Positions 49,492-63,352 of a DNA stretch of 64,000 nucleotides are shown piece after piece. The DNA lies in contig JAJZWA010000005.1 in the NCBI GenBank assembly GCA_021846965.1, forward strand, positions 1 to 64,000, read 5' to 3'. A model generated the notes under the pieces. The model was not told the DNA's origin. It saw nothing but the letters and a program-made list of their open reading frames with translations, and searched no databases. Both the position numbers and the translations under genes were made by a program. This DNA comes from Pseudomonadota bacterium (lineage in GTDB: Bacteria > Pseudomonadota > Gammaproteobacteria > Burkholderiales > Burkholderiaceae_C). Position 1 is the first letter of the stretch. Every line of letters begins with the position of its first letter.

Positions 49492-50673
49492 TCAGCGAGT
49501 ACCCAGCAGGCGAGCCAGGCTCGCCGCCAGCTGCTCCAGGCTGACCAGGTTGTGCACCGCGAGCATCGCGTCGCTGGCGGCGTGCAGCGCGGCGGCCCCG
49601 CGCGCGCTGGGCTGGTAGGCGTCGAAACGCAGCAGGGGGTTGAGCCACAGCAGGCGGCGGCTGCGCCGGCGCAGCCATTGCAACTCGTCGCGCAGGCCCT
49701 GCGGCTCGCCGGTGTCCAGGCCATCGCTGATCAGCAGCACGAGGGTGCGCCGCCCCACCAGGCGCCGCCCGTGCCGGCGGCGCAACTCGGTCAGGCAATC
49801 GCCCAGACGCGTGCCGCCGGCGAAATCGGCCACCGCCGCGCCGGCCGCGGCCAGCATCTCGTCGCCGTCGGGCAGCGCGAAGGCCGGCGTCAGATCGGTG
49901 AGGCTGGTGCCCACGGCGAACACGTCGCGCCGGCGCAGGCCGCGCGTGGCGGCATGCAGGAAGGCCAGCAGCAGGCGCGCGTAGCGCTCCATGGAGCCCG
50001 ACACGTCCACCAGCAGCAACAGGGGTGGAGGCTCTGTGCGACGCCGCAGCCGGGGCAGCCACGCGCATTCGCCGCCACAGCGCGCGGCCTCGCGCAGCAG
50101 CCGGGGCCAGTCGGCCCGGGCCCCGCGCAGGCCGCGGCGCAGCCGGCGCGCCGGAAGCCGGGGCAGGGGCAGCGGCACTTCGCGCGCCAGGCGCTCGAGC
50201 AGGAGGTACTCCTGCGCGCCCAGGGCATTGAAGTCGGCATGGCGCAGGCGGCTTCGATCGCTGGCGCTCATGCAGGCGTCGAGTTCCAGTGCCTGCTCGG
50301 GCGGCGCCAGGCTGCCCTTCGCGGCGCGCGGCGCCGCCAGGGCCTCGCGCACCCGCGGGCGCTGGCGCGGGGGATCGGCGCGGCCCTCGGCGCTGGGCAG
50401 CATCTGCGCCAGCAGCTTGGAGGCGACCTCGGGGTCGCGGAAAAAAGCCTCGAACAACTCGCGGAACACGGCGCGGTCGCGCTCGCGCCCCACCAGCACC
50501 GACTCCAGCGCGGCGCTCAGGTCGTCGCGCCGGCCCAGCCCGACTTCCTGCACGGCCTGCGCGGCCAGCGCCATGCGCGAGGCGTCCACCGGCAGTCCGG
50601 CGCGGCGCAGGGTGCGAGCGAAGGCTGCCAGGTTGCCCAGCAGCTTGCCCTGGCGCGCGTCGCCCAGCAGCAT
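49492..50673 (-). CDS. coxE: CoxE-like von Willebrand A domain protein
   Basis: 393 residues. The C-terminal vWA domain has the MIDAS motif VDVSGSMERYA, then ADFAGGTRLGD (second MIDAS threonine) and LLISDGLDTG. In carboxydotrophs CoxE works with the AAA+ protein CoxD to mature the molybdenum-hydroxylase active site. Last gene of the minus-strand cox operon, 13 bases after coxD. Confidence 0.88.
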   Translation of the reverse strand: MLLGDARQGKLLGNLAAFARTLRRAGLPVDASRMALAAQAVQEVGLGRRDDLSAALESVLVGRERDRAVFRELFEAFFRDPEVASKLLAQMLPSAEGRADPPRQRPRVREALAAPRAAKGSLAPPEQALELDACMSASDRSRLRHADFNALGAQEYLLLERLAREVPLPLPRLPARRLRRGLRGARADWPRLLREAARCGGECAWLPRLRRRTEPPPLLLLVDVSGSMERYARLLLAFLHAATRGLRRRDVFAVGTSLTDLTPAFALPDGDEMLAAAGAAVADFAGGTRLGDCLTELRRRHGRRLVGRRTLVLLISDGLDTGEPQGLRDELQWLRRRSRRLLWLNPLLRFDAYQPSARGAAALHAASDAMLAVHNLVSLEQLAASLARLLGTR

Positions 50674-50686
50674 GGCGCCGGGCTGG

Positions 50687-51589
<903 letters not shown>

Positions 51590-52384
51590 TCAGCTCCCCA
51601 GTGCCTTGGCCACCGCGCGCTGCGCCATCACGCCGATCAGGTTGGCCCGGTATTCGGCGGTGGCGTGCAGGTCCGTGGCCAGCTCGGAGGCGTCGATGCG
51701 CACGCCGGCGGCCGCCTGCGGCGTGAAGCTGGCGCCCAGCGCCTGCTCCAGGCCGGCGTGGCGGAACACCCCGTTGCCCCCACCGGTCACCGCCACGCGC
51801 ACGCCGTCATCGCGCTGCGCGACGAACACGCCGATCAGCGCGAACCTCGACGCAGGCTGGCGGAACTTCATGTACGCGGCCCGGCGCGGAATGGGAAAGT
51901 CGATGGCGGTGATCAGCTCGCCGTCCTGCAGCGCCGTGGTGAACAGGCCGAGGAAGAAGTCGTCGGCCGCGATGGCGCGGCTGGTGGTGTGCACGGTGGC
52001 GCCCAGTGCCAGCACGGCGGCCGGATAGCAGGCGGCCGGGTCGTCGTTGGCCACCGAGCCGCCCAGCGTGCCCATCGCGCGCACCTGGCGGTCCCCGATG
52101 TGCGCGGCCAGATCGGCCAGCGCCGGAATGGCCTGGCGCACCTCGGCGCTGGCGGCCACGTCGGCGTGGCGGGTCATGGCGCCGATGCGCAGCGCGGCGC
52201 CCTGGCGCGCAATGCCGGCGAGCTCGCGCAGCCCGGACAGATCGACCAGGGCCTCGGGCTGGGCGATGCGCAGCTTCATCGCCGCCAGCAGGGTCTGCCC
52301 CCCGGCCAGCGGGCGCGCGCCGGCGGCGGCATGGCGTGCCGCATCGGCGACGCTGGTGGCTCGTTGCAGTTCGAAGGCGTACAT
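51590..52384 (-). CDS. coxM: CoxM-like FAD-binding subunit of molybdenum hydroxylase
   Basis: 264 residues from ATG 52384. FAD motifs of the medium subunit: [13 protein letters not shown] and [25 protein letters not shown], followed by the C-terminal CO dehydrogenase flavoprotein domain. It passes electrons from the 2Fe-2S subunit to a quinone or acceptor. It lies 14 bases downstream of coxL. Confidence 0.9.
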   Translation of the reverse strand: MYAFELQRATSVADAARHAAAGARPLAGGQTLLAAMKLRIAQPEALVDLSGLRELAGIARQGAALRIGAMTRHADVAASAEVRQAIPALADLAAHIGDRQVRAMGTLGGSVANDDPAACYPAAVLALGATVHTTSRAIAADDFFLGLFTTALQDGELITAIDFPIPRRAAYMKFRQPASRFALIGVFVAQRDDGVRVAVTGGGNGVFRHAGLEQALGASFTPQAAAGVRIDASELATDLHATAEYRANLIGVMAQRAVAKALGS

Positions 52385-52398
52385 GATGGCGTGTCTCC

Positions 52399-54783
<2,385 letters not shown>

Positions 54784-54826
54784 GTCGTGTCTCCTGGGGG
54801 ATGTGGCGGTCGCGGGATGCGCGGGA

Positions 54827-55297
54827 TCAGGACCCGGCCATGGCCTCGCGGCCCTTGAGCACGGCCTTCACGATGTTGTGGTAACCCGTGCAGCGGCACA
54901 GGTTGCCCTCGAGCTGCTCGCGCACCTCGGCCTCGCCGGCCTGCGGATGCCTGCGGCACAGGTCGATGGAACTCATCACCATGCCCGGGGTGCAGAAACC
55001 GCATTGCAGTCCGTGGCACTCCTTGAAGGCGGCCTGCATGGGATGCAGGGTGCCGTCGGCGGCGGCCAGGCCCTCGATGGTGGTGATCTCGGCCCCCTCG
55101 GCCTGGGCGGCCAGCATGTTGCAGGACTTGACGGCCTTGCCGTCCATCAGCACGGTGCAGGCCCCGCACTGCGCGGTGTCGCAGCCGACATGGGTTCCGG
55201 TCAGTCGCAGGTGCTCGCGCAGCGCCTGCACCAGCAGGGTATTGGGGGCGACGTCGATCGACGCCCTGCGCCCATTGACGGTCAACGTGACTTGCAT
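54827..55297 (-). CDS. coxS: CoxS-like 2Fe-2S subunit of molybdenum hydroxylase
   Basis: 156 residues. Plant-type 2Fe-2S cluster [22 protein letters not shown], then the second cluster CGFCTPGM...[12 protein letters not shown]. Usual length. First gene of the operon; translation probably coupled loosely to coxL (43 bases). Divergent from the GAF-HTH regulator. Confidence 0.93.
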   Translation of the reverse strand: MQVTLTVNGRRASIDVAPNTLLVQALREHLRLTGTHVGCDTAQCGACTVLMDGKAVKSCNMLAAQAEGAEITTIEGLAAADGTLHPMQAAFKECHGLQCGFCTPGMVMSSIDLCRRHPQAGEAEVREQLEGNLCRCTGYHNIVKAVLKGREAMAGS

Positions 55298-55314
55298 CGC
55301 GGGTCTCCTCGTGA

Positions 55315-55343
55315 CAGCGCGCGGACAAAGCGTCAGCGCGCGG
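55315..55343. promoter_or_regulatory. 10-bp direct repeat upstream of coxS
   Basis: CAGCGCGCGG occurs at 55315-55324 and 55334-55343, a 19-bp period. It sits 18-46 bases before coxS and about 105 bases before the divergent regulator gene. A head-to-tail site for that regulator is plausible but not shown. Confidence 0.35.
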
Positions 55344-55447
55344 TTATGCTGATCGGAACCATTGTTGGAGTCCCGCGTGACCGTCTCAAGTCAGGGATTT
55401 CAGGGAAAACACCGAGTTCGAGCCTGGTCGCCTCGAAATTTCTCAAA

Positions 55448-56632
55448 ATGGAACACACCTCGCAAACCGCGATGCCCTGTCCCATGCATGCCGTCACCGC
55501 CCTGCCCGCAGAAGCCCGCCTGCACGACATCGCCCAGGCCCGGCGCCTGGTCATGGGCGAGGGCCGCGATTTGCCTCCGCAGGTGCTGGGCGCGCAGCGC
55601 GACTGGATCCAGCGCTCGTGGCGGCGCTGCCTGCAGCGCGGGCGCCGTCCCGAGGAGCGGGTGGAATTCGACTGCGTGCCCCGCTCCGCGCTCAAGGCCA
55701 GCGAGGAGAGGCACCACGAACTGCTGACGGTGGCGGCGCCACTGCTGGATCAGCTCGCGCGCGCCATCGCGCGCACCCATTACTTCGCCATGCTCACCGA
55801 CGCCCAGGGCATGGTGATCGACGTGCGCGGCGCGCTCGATCGCGCCGACCGGCGGGTGCGCTGCATCGCGCGCGTGGGGGTGGACCTGTCCGAGGCCAGC
55901 ATCGGCACCAGCGCCATCGGAGCCGCGCTCGGCGAGCTGCAACCGGTATGGCTGCACCGCGGCGAGCACTTCTACCGCGACACCTCGGTGTACAGCTGCG
56001 CGGGCGCTCCGCTGTTCGGGCCCGACGGGCATTGCGTGGGCATGCTCGACCTCACCGGCGTGGACGCGCAGGAGCGACCCGAGCTGGCCGACCTGGCCGC
56101 GCAGGCGGCCAGGCGCATCGAGAACGCGCTGGTGCTGGCCCGCCCGCAGGCCTTGAGCCTGCGCCTGAACTGGCCCGGGCACGAACTGGGCGGCGAGTCC
56201 GACGCGCTGCTGGGCCTGGATGCCGACGGCTGGATCGTCGCCGCCAACCGCGCGGCGCGCGCCCTGCTGCCCCAGCTGGCCGGCCTGGGCTCGCCGGTGC
56301 ATGCCGGCGAGGTGTTCGCGCTGGCCCCGCAGCGCCTGTTCGAGCATGCGCGGGCCTCCGAACTGCTGGACACCGGCCCGATGGAGCTCGCACTCTGGTC
56401 CGGCCTGCTGGTGCAACTGCGCGCCCGGCGCGCCGGACAGGAGGGCCGGGGCCCGCTGGCCTCGGCGCGCAGCCGCATGTCGCTGCAGCAGCTGGAGGAC
56501 GCGCTGGTGCGCCAGGCCGTGGCCAGCGCGCGTGGAAACGTGGCCGAGGCGGCCAGGGCGCTGGGCGTCAGCCGCGCCACCGTGTACCGCAAGCTCGGCG
56601 GACGCGGCCCCCGCGCGGAACCTTCGAAGTAA
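55448..56632 (+). CDS. GAF-HTH (Fis-type) regulator lacking the AAA+ domain
   Basis: 394 residues. It has the AcoR-family N terminus: RDWIQRSWRRCLQRGRRP, then a GAF domain (DRRVRCIARVGVDLSEASIGTSAIGAALGE...CAGAPLFGPDGHCVGMLDLTG), a PAS-like segment (LLGLDADGWIVAANRAARALL), and a C-terminal Fis-type HTH RGNVAEAARALGVSRATVYRKLG. There is no Walker A, GAFTGA or AAA+ domain, so it cannot remodel sigma-54 polymerase and must work otherwise. An ATG at 55472 is an alternative start. Placed divergently from coxS, it is the likely cox regulator; convergent with urtE. Confidence 0.8.
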   Translation: MEHTSQTAMPCPMHAVTALPAEARLHDIAQARRLVMGEGRDLPPQVLGAQRDWIQRSWRRCLQRGRRPEERVEFDCVPRSALKASEERHHELLTVAAPLLDQLARAIARTHYFAMLTDAQGMVIDVRGALDRADRRVRCIARVGVDLSEASIGTSAIGAALGELQPVWLHRGEHFYRDTSVYSCAGAPLFGPDGHCVGMLDLTGVDAQERPELADLAAQAARRIENALVLARPQALSLRLNWPGHELGGESDALLGLDADGWIVAANRAARALLPQLAGLGSPVHAGEVFALAPQRLFEHARASELLDTGPMELALWSGLLVQLRARRAGQEGRGPLASARSRMSLQQLEDALVRQAVASARGNVAEAARALGVSRATVYRKLGGRGPRAEPSK

Positions 56633-56636
56633 GCGC

Positions 56637-57329
56637 CTACACCGCGATCAGGCCGCGCACCCCGTCGGCCTCCATGTCCTCGCCGCGTCCAGCGCGCACG
56701 ATCTCGCCGCGCGCCATCACGCAATAGTGGTCGGCCAGCGCGCGGGCGAAGTCGAAGTACTGCTCGACCAGCAGGATGGCCATGTCGCCGCGCGCGGCGA
56801 GCAGGCGGATCACGCGCTCGATGTCCTTGATGATGGAGGGCTGGATGCCCTCGGTGGGCTCGTCCAGCACCAGCAGCCTGGGGCGCGCGGCCAGCGCGCG
56901 CGCGATGGCCAGCTGCTGCTGCTGGCCGCCCGACAGGTCGCCGCCGCGCCGGCCCAGCATCTGGCGCAGCACCGGGAACAGCTCGAACAGCTCGGCCGGC
57001 ACCTCGGGGCGCCCGGGCAGCCCGGCCAGACCCATGCGCAGGTTGTCCAGCACGCTCAGGCGGGCGAAGATCTCGCGCCCCTGCGGAACGTAGCCGATGC
57101 CCAGGCGGGCACGCGCGTCCGGCGCCAGGCGCTCGATGCGCCGGCCCTCGAGCTCGATGCTGCCGCTGCGGATGGGCACCAGGCCCATGAGGGATTTCAG
57201 CAGCGTGGTCTTGCCCACGCCGTTGCGCCCCAGCAGCGCCAGCACCTGGCCGCGTTGCACCTGCAGGCTGAGCCCGCGCAGGATGTGGCTGCCGCCGTAG
57301 AACTGGTCGATGGATTGAATGCTCAACAT
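56637..57329 (-). CDS. urtE: urea ABC transporter ATP-binding protein UrtE
   Basis: 230 residues. Walker A LLGRNGVGKTTLLKSLMGLVP, Q-loop region, signature LSGGQQQQLAIARAL, Walker B LLVLDEPTEGIQPSII, and the switch EQYFDFARALADH. The TEGIQPSIIKDIERVI segment is typical of UrtE. Second ATPase of the branched-chain-type urea transporter. Last urt gene, 31 bases after urtD. Confidence 0.93.
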   Translation of the reverse strand: MLSIQSIDQFYGGSHILRGLSLQVQRGQVLALLGRNGVGKTTLLKSLMGLVPIRSGSIELEGRRIERLAPDARARLGIGYVPQGREIFARLSVLDNLRMGLAGLPGRPEVPAELFELFPVLRQMLGRRGGDLSGGQQQQLAIARALAARPRLLVLDEPTEGIQPSIIKDIERVIRLLAARGDMAILLVEQYFDFARALADHYCVMARGEIVRAGRGEDMEADGVRGLIAV

Positions 57330-57360
57330 GTGCCTGCTCCCTGGCCTTGCATGCGCTCGA

Positions 57361-58279
<919 letters not shown>

Positions 58280-58287
<8 letters not shown>

Positions 58288-59443
58288 GGCGGCGCCTCCA
58301 GGCGATGAGCAGTCCGGCGATGCCGCCGGGGGCGTACAGCGTGACCCCCACGAACAGGGCCCCCAGCAGGTACAGCCAGAATTGTGGAAAGGCCACGGTC
58401 AGCCAGCTCTTGGCGGCGTTGACCAGCACCGCGCCCAGCATGGGCCCGACCAGGGTGCCGCGTCCGCCGACGGCGGCCCAGATGGCGATCTCGATGGAAT
58501 TGGCCGGCGACATCTCGCCCGGGTTGATGATTCCCACCTGGGGCGCGTACAGCGCGCCGGCCAGGCCGCACACCATGGCCGAGACGGTCCACGCGAACAA
58601 TTTGAACCACAGCGGCTCGTAGCCGCAGAACATGACCCGGCTCTCGGCGTCGCGGATGGCGCTGAGCAGGCGCCCGAAGCGCCCCCGCACCAGCCAGCGC
58701 AGCAGCACGAAGCACAGCGCCAGGCTCAGGCTGGTGGCGACGAACAGCGCCACGGTCATGCCCGCGGTGCCCACCGGCCAGCCCAGCAGCACCTTGAAGT
58801 CGGTGAGTCCGTTGTTGCCGCCGAAGCCGGTCTCGTTGCGAAAGAACAGCAGCATGGCGGCGTAGGTCAGCGCCTGGGTGATGATGGAGAAATACACCCC
58901 GCGGATGCGTGAGCGAAAGGCGAAGAAGCCGAACACGAAGGCCAGCAGCCCGGGCACGGCCAGGGCCAGGAACAGCGCATAGGCGAAGTGGCCCGTGCCC
59001 GCCCAGTACCAGGGAAAGCGGGTCCACTGCATGAACTGCATGAAATCGGGCAAGGTGCCGCTGGCCGCGTTCATGGCGCGGTTCAGGTACATGCCCATGG
59101 CGTAGCCACCCAGCGCGAAGAACAGCCCATGGCCCAGCGACAGGATGCCGCCATAGCCCCACACCAGGTCCATGGCCAGCGCCACCATCGCGTAGCACAG
59201 GATCTTTCCCGCCAGGCCCACCCAGTAGGAGGACACATGCCAGGCGCTGGCCTGCGGGACGCCCAGCGCCAGCCAGGGCACCAGCAGGCAGCTGGCCAGC
59301 ACGAAGGTGGCCAGCAGGGCCCAGCCCCAGACCGGCAGCAGGCCGGCCGCGGGCGCCTCCGCCGGGGCGCGAGGCGCAGCAGCCTCGACGCCGGCCGCGA
59401 CCTCGGCACTTCCAGGAGACAGGCTCGACGAACTCGACGACAT
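58280..59443 (-). CDS. urtC: urea ABC transporter permease UrtC
   Basis: 387 residues with about ten membrane segments. LivM-type permease with MDLVWGYGGILSLGHGLFFALGGYAMGMYL, FRSRIRGVYFSIITQALTYAAMLLFFRNETGFGGNNGLTDF, and the EAA-like AIRDAESRVMFCGYEP. The N terminus (SSSSSSLSPGSAEVAAGVEA) is a poorly conserved tail. Starts 4 bases after urtB. Confidence 0.93.
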
Positions 59444-59447
59444 GGCC

Positions 59448-61067
59448 TCAACCCTCGACGCTGCGGCCCTTCAGGGCGAACAGCCCCTGAGGACGCTTCT
59501 GGATGAACAGGATGATCACGCCCAGCACGGCGATCTTCGCCAATACCGCGCCGGCCACGCCTTCCAGGAGGGTGTTGACCACGCCCAGCCCGAGGGCGGC
59601 CACCACGGTGCCGCTGAGCTGGCCCACGCCGCCCAGCACGACCACCATGAAGCAATCGACGATGTACTGGGTGCCCATTTCCGGGCTGACGTTGCCCACC
59701 TGGCTGAGCGCGCAGCCGGCCAGGCCGGCGATCCCCGTGCCCAGCCCGAAGGCCAACCAGTCCACGCGCGCGGTGCGCACGCCCACGCAGGCCGCCATCG
59801 GCCGGTTCTGGGTCACGGCACGCACGAACAGGCCCAGGCGGGTGCGCCCGATCAACAGGGCCATGGCCAGCAGCACGCAGGCCGTGAATCCCAGGATGAC
59901 CATGCGGTTGTAGGGGATGATGAGGTTTGCCATCAGATGCAGGCCGCCCGACATCCACGGCGGGTTGTCCACCTGCACGTTCTGCGGCCCGAACAGGCTG
60001 CGCACGGCCTGGATCAGCAGCAGGCTGATGCCCCAGGTCGCCAGCAGCGTCTCCAGCGGGCGTCCGTAGAGGCGCCGGATCACCACCCGCTCGGCCGCCA
60101 CGCCGACGCCCCCGGCCACCAGGAAGGAACAGGGCACGGCAAGCACCAGCGCGTAGTTCTGCCAGGCCGGCAGCCAGGCCTGGAACAGGCTCTGCACCCC
60201 ATAGGTGGCATAGGCACCGAGCATGATGAACTCGCCCTGCGCCATGTTGATCACGCCCATCAGTCCGTAGGTCACCGCCAGGCCCAGCGCGGCCAGCAGC
60301 AGGATGCTGCCCAGGCTGATGCCCGAGAACAGCATGCCCACGCGCTCGCCCCAGGCCAGGCGCGAATCGATGGCCCGCAGCGAGGCCTGGATACGCTGGC
60401 GCACCCCGGCATCCGGCTCCACCCAGGCATCTCCGTTGCGCTGCAGGCGCGACAGCAGCAGCGAGCGCACCGCCGGGTAGTCGCTAGCGGCCAGCTCGCC
60501 GGCGGCCGCCAGGCGCTGGGCCGCGTCGCCCGCGCGCAGCCGAGCCGCGGCCACCAACAGGCGCAGGCGCTGGCGGATGCCGGCATCGCGCTCCTGTTGC
60601 AGCGCCTGGCTCACCAGCCCGGCGTCCAGCGACTCGGGATCAGCCTCGAGGCGTTGCACCGCCTGCAGCCGCTCGGCGCGCCGCGGCGAGAACAGATGCA
60701 GCGCGGCGCGCGCGGCCAGCAATTGCTTGCGCAGGTAGTTGTTGTTCACCACCGGCTGCGCATCGGGCCCCGGCGTGAGCGCCTGGCCGCTGGCCGCGTC
60801 CACCCACTGCGCGCCCTGCTGCATCTCCACCCGGTCGCCGTCGAGCTGCACCCGGTTGTCCAGCAGCGCGCCGAGAAAGCCGGCCAGGCGCGCGTCCGGC
60901 CGCGCCAGCGCCTGGTGCAAGGCGTGCAGGCGCGACGAGGTACTGCCCTGGCTCAGCGCCAGCGCCTGCCGCGCGTCCAGCGCCAGCGCCGGGCGCCACG
61001 GCCCCAGCAGCAGCAGCAGGGGCAGGACGAGGCGCGGCAGGCGCAAGGCGTGGCTGGAACGGGACAT
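59448..61067 (-). CDS. urtB: urea ABC transporter permease UrtB
   Basis: 539 residues from ATG 61067. Signal-like hydrophobic start LVLPLLLLLGPWRPALA and a roughly 230-residue exported helical region precede the LivH-type permease domain with YGLMGVINMAQGEFIMLGAYATYGV and RAVTQNRPMAACVGVRTARVDW. The long N-terminal extension is normal for UrtB of proteobacteria. Membrane part has about eight segments. Confidence 0.93.
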   Translation of the reverse strand: MSRSSHALRLPRLVLPLLLLLGPWRPALALDARQALALSQGSTSSRLHALHQALARPDARLAGFLGALLDNRVQLDGDRVEMQQGAQWVDAASGQALTPGPDAQPVVNNNYLRKQLLAARAALHLFSPRRAERLQAVQRLEADPESLDAGLVSQALQQERDAGIRQRLRLLVAAARLRAGDAAQRLAAAGELAASDYPAVRSLLLSRLQRNGDAWVEPDAGVRQRIQASLRAIDSRLAWGERVGMLFSGISLGSILLLAALGLAVTYGLMGVINMAQGEFIMLGAYATYGVQSLFQAWLPAWQNYALVLAVPCSFLVAGGVGVAAERVVIRRLYGRPLETLLATWGISLLLIQAVRSLFGPQNVQVDNPPWMSGGLHLMANLIIPYNRMVILGFTACVLLAMALLIGRTRLGLFVRAVTQNRPMAACVGVRTARVDWLAFGLGTGIAGLAGCALSQVGNVSPEMGTQYIVDCFMVVVLGGVGQLSGTVVAALGLGVVNTLLEGVAGAVLAKIAVLGVIILFIQKRPQGLFALKGRSVEG

Positions 61068-61105
61068 GGCGTGGCGTCGGGACAGCGGCGGGCGCGAGGG
61101 GAGGA

Positions 61106-62347
61106 TCAGGCGTTCTTGGGCTTGGGGATGTAGGGGCTCCAGGACTCGCCGGCGACCAGGCCCTTGGACTTCCACACCACGTCGAACTGGCCGTCGGCGC
61201 GCACCTGGCCGATGAGTACCGGCTTGCTCAGGTACTGGTTCTCCAGCACCTCGACGGTGTAGCCGTCGGGCGCGGCGAACTTCTGCCCCACCAGTGCCTT
61301 GCGCACCGCGTCGACCTTCGTGGACTTGGCCTTCTCCACCGCCTGCTTCCACATGTGGATGCCGATGTAGGAGGCCTCCATGGGGTCGTCGGTGACCGCG
61401 TAGTCCTTCAGGCCCTTGGCCTTCACCCAGGACTTCCAGGACTTGACGAACTTGTCGTTGGTCGGGTTCTTCAGCGATTCGTAGTAGTTCCACGCGGTGA
61501 GCTGGCCCACCAGGGGCTTGCAGTCGATGCCCGCCAGTTCCTGCTCGGCCACCGAGAAGCCCACCACGGGGATGTCGGTGGCCTTGATGCCCTGGTTGCC
61601 CAGTTCCTTGTAGAAGGGCACGTTGGAGTCGCCGTTGATGGTCGAGATCACGCAGGTCGGCCCCGCGGAGGCGAACTTCTTGATCTGGGCGACGATGTTC
61701 TGGTAGTTGCTGAAGCCGAAGGGCGTGTAGACCTCGGCGATGTCGCTGTCCTTGACCCCCTTGGAATGCAGGAAGCCGCGCAGGATGGCATTCGTGGTGC
61801 GCGGGTACACGTAATCGGTGCCCAGCAGGAAAAAGCGCTTGGCTCCGCCGCCGTCCTGGCTCATCAGGTATTCGGTGGCGGGAATGGCCTGCTGGTTGGG
61901 TGCGGCTCCCGTGTACACCACGTGGGGATCCTGCTCCTGGCCCTCGAACTGCACCGGGTAGAACAGCAGTCCGTTGAGCTCGTCGAGCACCGGCAGCACC
62001 GACTTGCGCGACACCGAGGTCCAGCAGCCGAAGATGGCCGCCACCTTGTCCTGGGAGATCAGTTGCCGGGCCTTCTCGGCGAACAGCGGCCAGTTCGAGG
62101 CCGGATCCACCACCACCGGCTCGATGGGGTGTCCGTCCACGCCGCCGGCGGCGTTGATCTCGGCGATGGTCATCAGGTCCACGTCCTTCAGCGCGGTCTC
62201 CGAGATCGCCATGGTTCCCGACAGCGAATGCAGGATGCCGACCTTGATCGGCGACTTGCGCGCGGCGATCGCGGGAAAGGGCAGGCTGCTGGCCGCGACG
62301 GTGGCGGCTGCTGCACCCAGGGTCTTGATGGCATTGCGACGGTCCAT
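61106..62347 (-). CDS. urtA: urea ABC transporter substrate-binding protein UrtA
   Basis: 413 residues from ATG 62347, chosen because AGAGGA lies 8 bases upstream; ATG 62356 and TTG 62365 are alternatives. [23 protein letters not shown] has a twin-arginine-like leader ending at AIAA. Mature part: [51 protein letters not shown] and [13 protein letters not shown], typical of UrtA. It binds urea in the periplasm. First gene of urtABCDE. Confidence 0.95.
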   Translation of the reverse strand: MDRRNAIKTLGAAAATVAASSLPFPAIAARKSPIKVGILHSLSGTMAISETALKDVDLMTIAEINAAGGVDGHPIEPVVVDPASNWPLFAEKARQLISQDKVAAIFGCWTSVSRKSVLPVLDELNGLLFYPVQFEGQEQDPHVVYTGAAPNQQAIPATEYLMSQDGGGAKRFFLLGTDYVYPRTTNAILRGFLHSKGVKDSDIAEVYTPFGFSNYQNIVAQIKKFASAGPTCVISTINGDSNVPFYKELGNQGIKATDIPVVGFSVAEQELAGIDCKPLVGQLTAWNYYESLKNPTNDKFVKSWKSWVKAKGLKDYAVTDDPMEASYIGIHMWKQAVEKAKSTKVDAVRKALVGQKFAAPDGYTVEVLENQYLSKPVLIGQVRADGQFDVVWKSKGLVAGESWSPYIPKPKNA

Positions 62348-62391
62348 GCTGGTCATCCTCTTCAAAGGGGGTCAAGGGATGCCGGGGTTTT

Positions 62392-62409
62392 TGCAAGTCC
62401 CGTGCCACG
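62392..62409 (-). promoter_or_regulatory. sigma-54 (-24/-12) promoter of urtABCDE
   Basis: Minus strand reads GTGGCACGGGACTTGCAA, matching TGGCACG-N4-TTGCA exactly. The predicted start is near 62381, about 34 bases before the urtA ATG. Sigma-54/NtrC control of urea uptake under nitrogen limitation is established in other bacteria. Confidence 0.88.
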
Positions 62410-62460
62410 CGCTGCCCACGCGTGATGTCGCGCGATGTTGGAGGGCCGGGCTGGATGAGC

Positions 62461-62482
62461 GCGCCACGCGCGCGCGTGGCGC
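62461..62482. promoter_or_regulatory. perfect 22-bp palindrome in the urtA-ureA region
   Basis: Two 11-base arms GCGCCACGCGC and its exact complement with no spacer, about 80 bases upstream of the urt transcription start. It could bind an activator or form a cruciform/hairpin. Low-complexity GC content tempers the significance. Confidence 0.45.
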
Positions 62483-62545
62483 CCGCGCGAGGGGCTCCGC
62501 GCAGGCGCTGGTCGGCGCACCGGCGCAGGGCGCGCGCGGCCTGCG

Positions 62546-62562
62546 TGCACCGCGGCCGTGCG
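62546..62562. promoter_or_regulatory. possible NtrC-like half-site pair
   Basis: TGCACC-N5-CGTGCG: the left half matches the NtrC consensus TGCACC exactly, and four of six bases match in the right half. It lies about 165 bases upstream of the urt start, a normal enhancer distance. Weak on its own. Confidence 0.3.
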
Positions 62563-62696
62563 CCCGCGCACCGTGCCGCGCAAGCCGCGAGCGCCCGACG
62601 CGGGTGCAGACTCCCGTGCCGCATGCACCAGGGAGGCGGGTACGGTTCTTGCCACGGTGCATCGACCCCGCATCCCCTGCCTGGAGAAGCCCGACC

Positions 62697-62999
62697 ATGG
62701 ACCTGAGCCCCCGCGAGAAGGACAAGCTGCTGCTGTTCACCGCCGCCTTGCTGGCCGAGCGCCGCAAGGCGCGGGGCCTGCGCCTGAACGTGCCCGAGGC
62801 CGTGGCCTACATCAGCGCTGCGGTCCTGGAAGGCGCGCGCGACGGGCGCAGCGTGGCCGAGCTGATGAGCCGGGGCCGCGAGCTGCTGTCGCGCGAGGAG
62901 GTGATGGACGGAGTCGCCGAACTGATCCCCGACATCCAGGTCGAGGCCACCTTCCCCGATGGGACCAAGCTGGTCACGGTGCACCAGCCCATCGTCTGA
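62697..62999 (+). CDS. ureA: urease gamma subunit UreA
   Basis: 100 residues, the standard length. [44 protein letters not shown], and C-terminal [19 protein letters not shown] are conserved. It forms the urease trimer with UreB and UreC in the cytoplasm. No ureD precedes it, unlike many betaproteobacterial operons. Confidence 0.97.
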   Translation: MDLSPREKDKLLLFTAALLAERRKARGLRLNVPEAVAYISAAVLEGARDGRSVAELMSRGRELLSREEVMDGVAELIPDIQVEATFPDGTKLVTVHQPIV

Positions 63000-63043
63000 A
63001 TCCCCTCCCTGAATCCATTCCCCGAGCCCGAGGAGCCCCCAGC

Positions 63044-63352
63044 ATGTACCCCGGAGAAATCCTCTGCGCCGACGGCGAGCTCGAGCTCAACCCCGGCCGC
63101 CCTCGCCTGCAGCTCATCGTGCACAACGCCGGCGACCGTCCCATCCAGGTCGGCTCGCACTACCACTTCGCCGAGACCAACCCGGCGCTGCGCTTCGACC
63201 GTGGCGCGGCCCGCGGCATGCGCCTGGACATCGCCAGCGGCACCGCGGTTCGCTTCGAACCGGGACAGCAGCGCACGGTGTCCCTGGTGCCGCTGGGCGG
63301 CCAGCGCCGCGTATTCGGCTTTCGCGGCGAGGTGATGGGAGACCTGGCATGA
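63044..63352 (+). CDS. ureB: urease beta subunit UreB
   Basis: 102 residues, full length. [19 protein letters not shown], the conserved [20 protein letters not shown], and [23 protein letters not shown]. Ribosome site GAGGAG precedes the ATG by 10 bases. Its stop overlaps the ureC start. Confidence 0.97.
   Translation: MYPGEILCADGELELNPGRPRLQLIVHNAGDRPIQVGSHYHFAETNPALRFDRGAARGMRLDIASGTAVRFEPGQQRTVSLVPLGGQRRVFGFRGEVMGDLA

Larger units (their letters stand above)
62348..62696. other. urtA-ureA divergent intergenic region
   Basis: 349 bases without a gene. It contains the urtA leader, the sigma-54 promoter, the 22-bp palindrome and the NtrC-like site listed separately. I cannot place the ureA promoter. 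A GGAGAA ribosome site precedes ureA. Confidence 0.75.

Noticed and set aside
55448-56632. Sigma-54-dependent activator for the cox operon
   Set aside because: The protein has no AAA+ domain, Walker A or GAFTGA loop, and no -24/-12 element is visible upstream of coxS.
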